This document shows, piece by piece, positions 60,836 to 64,000 of a stretch of DNA of 64,000 nucleotides (within the stretch, counting starts at the first letter, position 1; every line of letters begins with the position of its first letter). The notes beneath the pieces were generated by a model. It saw only the letters and a list, made by a program, of their open reading frames with translations, did not search any database and was not told where the DNA came from. Source of the stretch: Novisyntrophococcus fermenticellae (GTDB taxonomy: Bacteria > Bacillota > Clostridia > Lachnospirales > Lachnospiraceae); NCBI RefSeq assembly GCF_018866245.1, contig NZ_CP076458.1, positions 2,232,001 through 2,296,000 of the forward strand. The letters are read 5' to 3'. The position numbers and the translations under genes were made by a program.

Positions 60836-62296
60836 ATGAAACTTAGTATGTGGATGCTGGCAAACCGCCTTTCTTCCCTGGATTTGGTTCTGAATATTGC
60901 AGATGATGCAAAGCCGATACTGAAAAGTGCCCGGCGGGTATACGCTACGAACTGTGTTCATGTTTACCAGGAGGGACACGATGTAATCTGTAATGGTGAG
61001 GGTGATACGATTCGAATAAAAGACATGCCGGTTACAGAGGCATTTGAACTTGTACAATATGTGTTTGATTTTTACGAAGACTGGTATTCAGAAGTGGTAG
61101 AACTGATTAAATCCGGGAATTATCCGGAAGCAGTCAACAGCTGCTGGTCCGTCTTTCATAACCCCATCATGTTGTTTGACGGTAACTGTAAATTATTGGG
61201 GATTACCGAACAGTATACGGCCGATGAGATGGATGATGAATGGCGGTATCTGTTAGCCTACGGCTATTCCTCTATGCGGGCCATCAGCTATATCAAATTT
61301 CAGCATGCAAACAGAGATTTCACCAAAAGCGGCATGCAGCGTTTTGATTTTAAGGGTGATCTGTGCTATCCCGGCATCACTTACAGCCTTTATTTTAATG
61401 AAATACTATGTGGCAGAATCAATGTTCTTGAAAAAGACCGTCCCTTAAATCCCGGTGATTTCCAGCTGCTGGAGCTGCTGGCAGACATTTTAAAAGTATA
61501 TCTGGCCGAACAAAGCAAAACCTCCCGCCAAGGTACAAATATGGATTTTTTCCATCTTCTTCTGACAGGTGTCCATGTGGATGATGAACAGTTAGAGCTT
61601 CTGCTAAGTTATCCACGATGGAAAAAGGAAGATCTTTACCAGATTTATATTGCACAGATGACTTCTCCGAGTCTGGGGAAAGACCAGATGAATATATTGT
61701 CCCACACCATCGAGCAGCAGATGCAGCAATGTGTAATTATACGAAAATATCCAAACATCATCGTCCTTTGCAATCTCTCACGCTATCAGGGACTGCCGCC
61801 TCTGGATATTCTGACAAGATTGGCAGACAGTGCTGAAATTCATCTCTCCTGCAGCCTTCCCGGAGTCGGAATCATCAATATTCACTATCTGATGAATCAG
61901 GCTCTGGCTGCTCTGGGCTATGGCAGACTGCAGTTTCCGGGCAAGAGATTTCATGAATTCTATCAATATGCTATGGATTACATCATTGAAGCAAAGAACC
62001 TGTCGGATTGCATACATGCCTGCCATCCGGATGTACTGGCACTGTGGAAGCACCGCAGGGATTCCAACGATTACAAATTTGATACGCTAAAGGCGTATCT
62101 CAACAATGAACGCTCTCTGGTTAATACCGCACAGGCACTGTATGTTCACCGCAATACACTGGTTTACCGCGTCCGGAGACTGACGGAATTCCTCCATTAC
62201 AATCTGGATGATGTTTACACCAGAGATTACATGAAGCTCTCCATACGGACGTTAGAGCTGTACGAACAGAAATTAAAATCCGGAGAAACTAATTGA
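60836..62296 (+). CDS. PucR/CdaR-type transcriptional regulator
   Basis: 486 residues ending in the PucR C-terminal helix-turn-helix (TLKAYLNNERSLVNTAQALYVHRNTLVYRVRRLTEFL … YMKLSIRTLELY). The N-terminal 350 residues are an uncharacterised sensing region with a GAF-like feel (NPIMLFDGNCKLLGIT …). Such regulators control uptake and breakdown genes near them; here the divergent GPH transporter/UroD operon is the evident target. The last 8 bp overlap the converging PBP gene. Confidence 0.88.
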   Translation: MKLSMWMLANRLSSLDLVLNIADDAKPILKSARRVYATNCVHVYQEGHDVICNGEGDTIRIKDMPVTEAFELVQYVFDFYEDWYSEVVELIKSGNYPEAVNSCWSVFHNPIMLFDGNCKLLGITEQYTADEMDDEWRYLLAYGYSSMRAISYIKFQHANRDFTKSGMQRFDFKGDLCYPGITYSLYFNEILCGRINVLEKDRPLNPGDFQLLELLADILKVYLAEQSKTSRQGTNMDFFHLLLTGVHVDDEQLELLLSYPRWKKEDLYQIYIAQMTSPSLGKDQMNILSHTIEQQMQQCVIIRKYPNIIVLCNLSRYQGLPPLDILTRLADSAEIHLSCSLPGVGIINIHYLMNQALAALGYGRLQFPGKRFHEFYQYAMDYIIEAKNLSDCIHACHPDVLALWKHRRDSNDYKFDTLKAYLNNERSLVNTAQALYVHRNTLVYRVRRLTEFLHYNLDDVYTRDYMKLSIRTLELYEQKLKSGETN

Positions 62297-64000
62297 CTGA
62301 ACCGCTCACCCGAAACCATTGTTCCAGCACAGTTTTCGTCTTATCCACTACATATCCGCTCCCGCCCCGGTCTTTTACATCTTCTACCATGGAAATCAGC
62401 AGTAATGGATTTTCCATGGCGGGATCAGTAGTAAATACATTAAACCACCCCAGCTCTGTACCAGAGGTATCTTCTTTGGATGCTTTTATTTCCGCTGTAC
62501 CTGTTTTTCCTGCCAGAGGAATCCCTTCTATCCTGGCATTGTGTCCGGTTCCGCCCGGATTTTCAATCACTTGAACTAAATCTTCCTGCACGGTCCTGGC
62601 TGCTTCCGGTGTAAATGCATCTTCCACCCAGGTTCCCCCTGCTGCTCCTTCTCATATTCCAACCGGGGACGAATCATCTTTCCGTCATTGACAAATGCTG
62701 TATATATACCCGCCATATGAAGCGGATTCACAAGCATCCGCCCCTGTCCGTAACCGCTGTCGGCCAGGGTTATTTCATCCCCCAGCCCTCCGCTGTCATT
62801 CTCATACTGCGATTTCTTCATCACAATATCAAAGGGGATGTCAGTCCCGAATCCCAGCCGGTTCAGCTGCTCCGTCAGTGTGTCTTGCCCTATCTTGAGC
62901 ACAGCCTTTGCAAAATAGATATTATCTGAATATATCAATGCATTTTCCAGATTAGAAGGTCCCTCATAGGTATGTAAGGTAGTAATCTCATAATTCCCCC
63001 AGCTGTCATCCTTCTTCCAACTGCTGACAGCAGGTCCCAAATCCTCATCAGCTCCCAAAGTACCGGTACTAAGTCCAATTCCACCTATAATTGGCTTCAG
63101 TGCGGAGCCTGGAACCCAGGATGCGCGAAACCGGTTATACATTGGCTGTCTCTCATCATCATTCAATTCTTTCCACTTTTTCTCAGACATGCCCAGGATA
63201 AAATCATTATCGTCATATCCGGGCGCACTGACAAGCGCCAATATCTCTCCGGTATAAGGATTCATGGCCACACTTGCTGCCTGATCCCCGGCATATGCCT
63301 CATAGAGCATGGTCTGGAGATTGGAGTCAATAGTGGTTATGATATCCTCTCCGTCTTTGACCTCCCGGGATACCAGGATCTCTTTATTCTCCCCTGCCTC
63401 ATCCTGAATCCAGATCTTACATCCATCTGCCCCGTGAAGTCTCTCTTCATATAAGGACTCCAGACCGCTTTTCCCCAGCCTGCTCTGGGCAGTATAGCCT
63501 TTCCCGGAACGTTCTTTCAGCTCTTCGGCACTGATACTTTGAATATAGCCCACCAGCAAGGAGGCCTTTTCTCCCAGGGGATATACTCTGTCTTCTGCAT
63601 CTGATATCATCACACCCGGGATTTCAAGAAGCTGGTTCTGCAAGGCCAGTTCCTGTGACTGGGCTGCTTCCTCCGCCGACATCAGCGGAGATACTTTCTT
63701 CAGACTTTTCACCGGAACAAAGCTGCCTTTTGTAACCCATCCCGCATCCAGCTTCTTTTGAATGCTCTCCGTCGATACGTCCAAAAGCTCCGCCAGCCGC
63801 TTCAAATCTGCGGCCGAATCCTCACGCATCTTCTCCGGCACCAATCCAACGGAAGAGACCTGACCGTCTCCTGCCAGCAGCGATCCCTCCCGGTCAAAGA
63901 TATTGCCGCGATGGGCCGCCTCAGCGGATACCCTTACCTTATCGGTCCTTAGCAGGTCTGGGAAGATAATGCTGTCATCCCACTGCAGATAATATTTTCC
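62289..64000 (-). pseudogene. Class B PBP (MecA-N/B3 type), frameshifted, 5' end outside window
   Basis: Cell-wall transpeptidase, membrane-anchored with its start beyond 64,000. Visible in order: an NTF2-like N-terminal region (KYYLQWDDSIIFPDLL), the RGNIFDREG box, and a transpeptidase domain with SxxK in WVPGSALKP and SxN in IYSDNIYF. The frame then breaks in a run of five C (62635-62639, G on the coding strand). In the next frame the domain continues GTWVEDAFTPEAARTVQEDL and contains the KTGTAE motif. One more G restores the whole protein. Without it the product lacks KTG and would be inactive. A homopolymer sequencing error is an equal possibility. Confidence 0.85.

Overview
The window looks like a low-to-medium GC gut Clostridia genome, most likely Lachnospiraceae. 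Pointers are a Trp T-box, VanW and YhaM proteins, MutS2, TnpV, DUF3169/XRE gene pairs and sugar ABC importers without their own ATPase. Taxonomy is inferred from gene content only.

Layout. (1) 1-5.1 kb: debris of mobile DNA. It holds a partial IS4/IS1634-type transposase, a truncated VOC gene behind a broken YoaP-like gene, a hairpin-rich non-coding stretch, a DUF6994-like gene and relics of the two phage terminase genes. (2) 5,145-26,097: a ~20.95 kb integrative mobilizable element inserted in the 3' end of the 23S rRNA methyltransferase gene rlmD. It carries a large serine recombinase, ParB, a MOBP-type relaxase with MobC and a candidate oriT, ParM/ParR, small accessory genes, a ~1,020 aa single-chain RNA-polymerase-like protein (ADFDGD motif, YonO/QDE-1 type) with an overlapping partner gene, and TnpV. 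It also carries a complete tryptophan operon (DAHP synthase, trpE-G-[membrane gene]-D-C-F-B-A) under a strong promoter and a T-box whose specifier reads UGG. (3) 26.1-44.5 kb: ordinary chromosome with rlmD, yhaM, a degenerate HtrA-like protein, mutS2, a two-component system, trmL, an AIR-synthase-like gene, VanW, a DnaQ-type exonuclease, nth, a radical SAM gene, tRNA-Phe, and an XRE-DUF3169-ABC operon with three phased operator-like dyads. (4) 44.5-62.3 kb: a carbohydrate island with two SBP/MalF/MalG importers, AraC, a sugar isomerase-like protein, a Gfo/Idh oxidoreductase, two ROK repressors, an aldo-keto reductase, a UroD-type methyltransferase, a GPH transporter and a PucR-type regulator. 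(5) 62.3-64 kb: a class B PBP gene with a frameshift, cut by the window end.

Central observation. The recombinase and rlmD share a short core (GTCTC-N-ACGTG) at 5,145 and 26,098, in the same orientation and the same codon phase. Joining the two ends on paper restores an rlmD of 455 codons, the usual family length instead of the present 545, and gives the recombinase a ~100-residue C-terminal tail in frame (650 aa). Integration therefore appears to exchange the C-termini of the two proteins, and it places a whole, tRNA-sensing Trp pathway on a mobilizable unit. The RNA-polymerase-like gene pair is the least understood part of the element.
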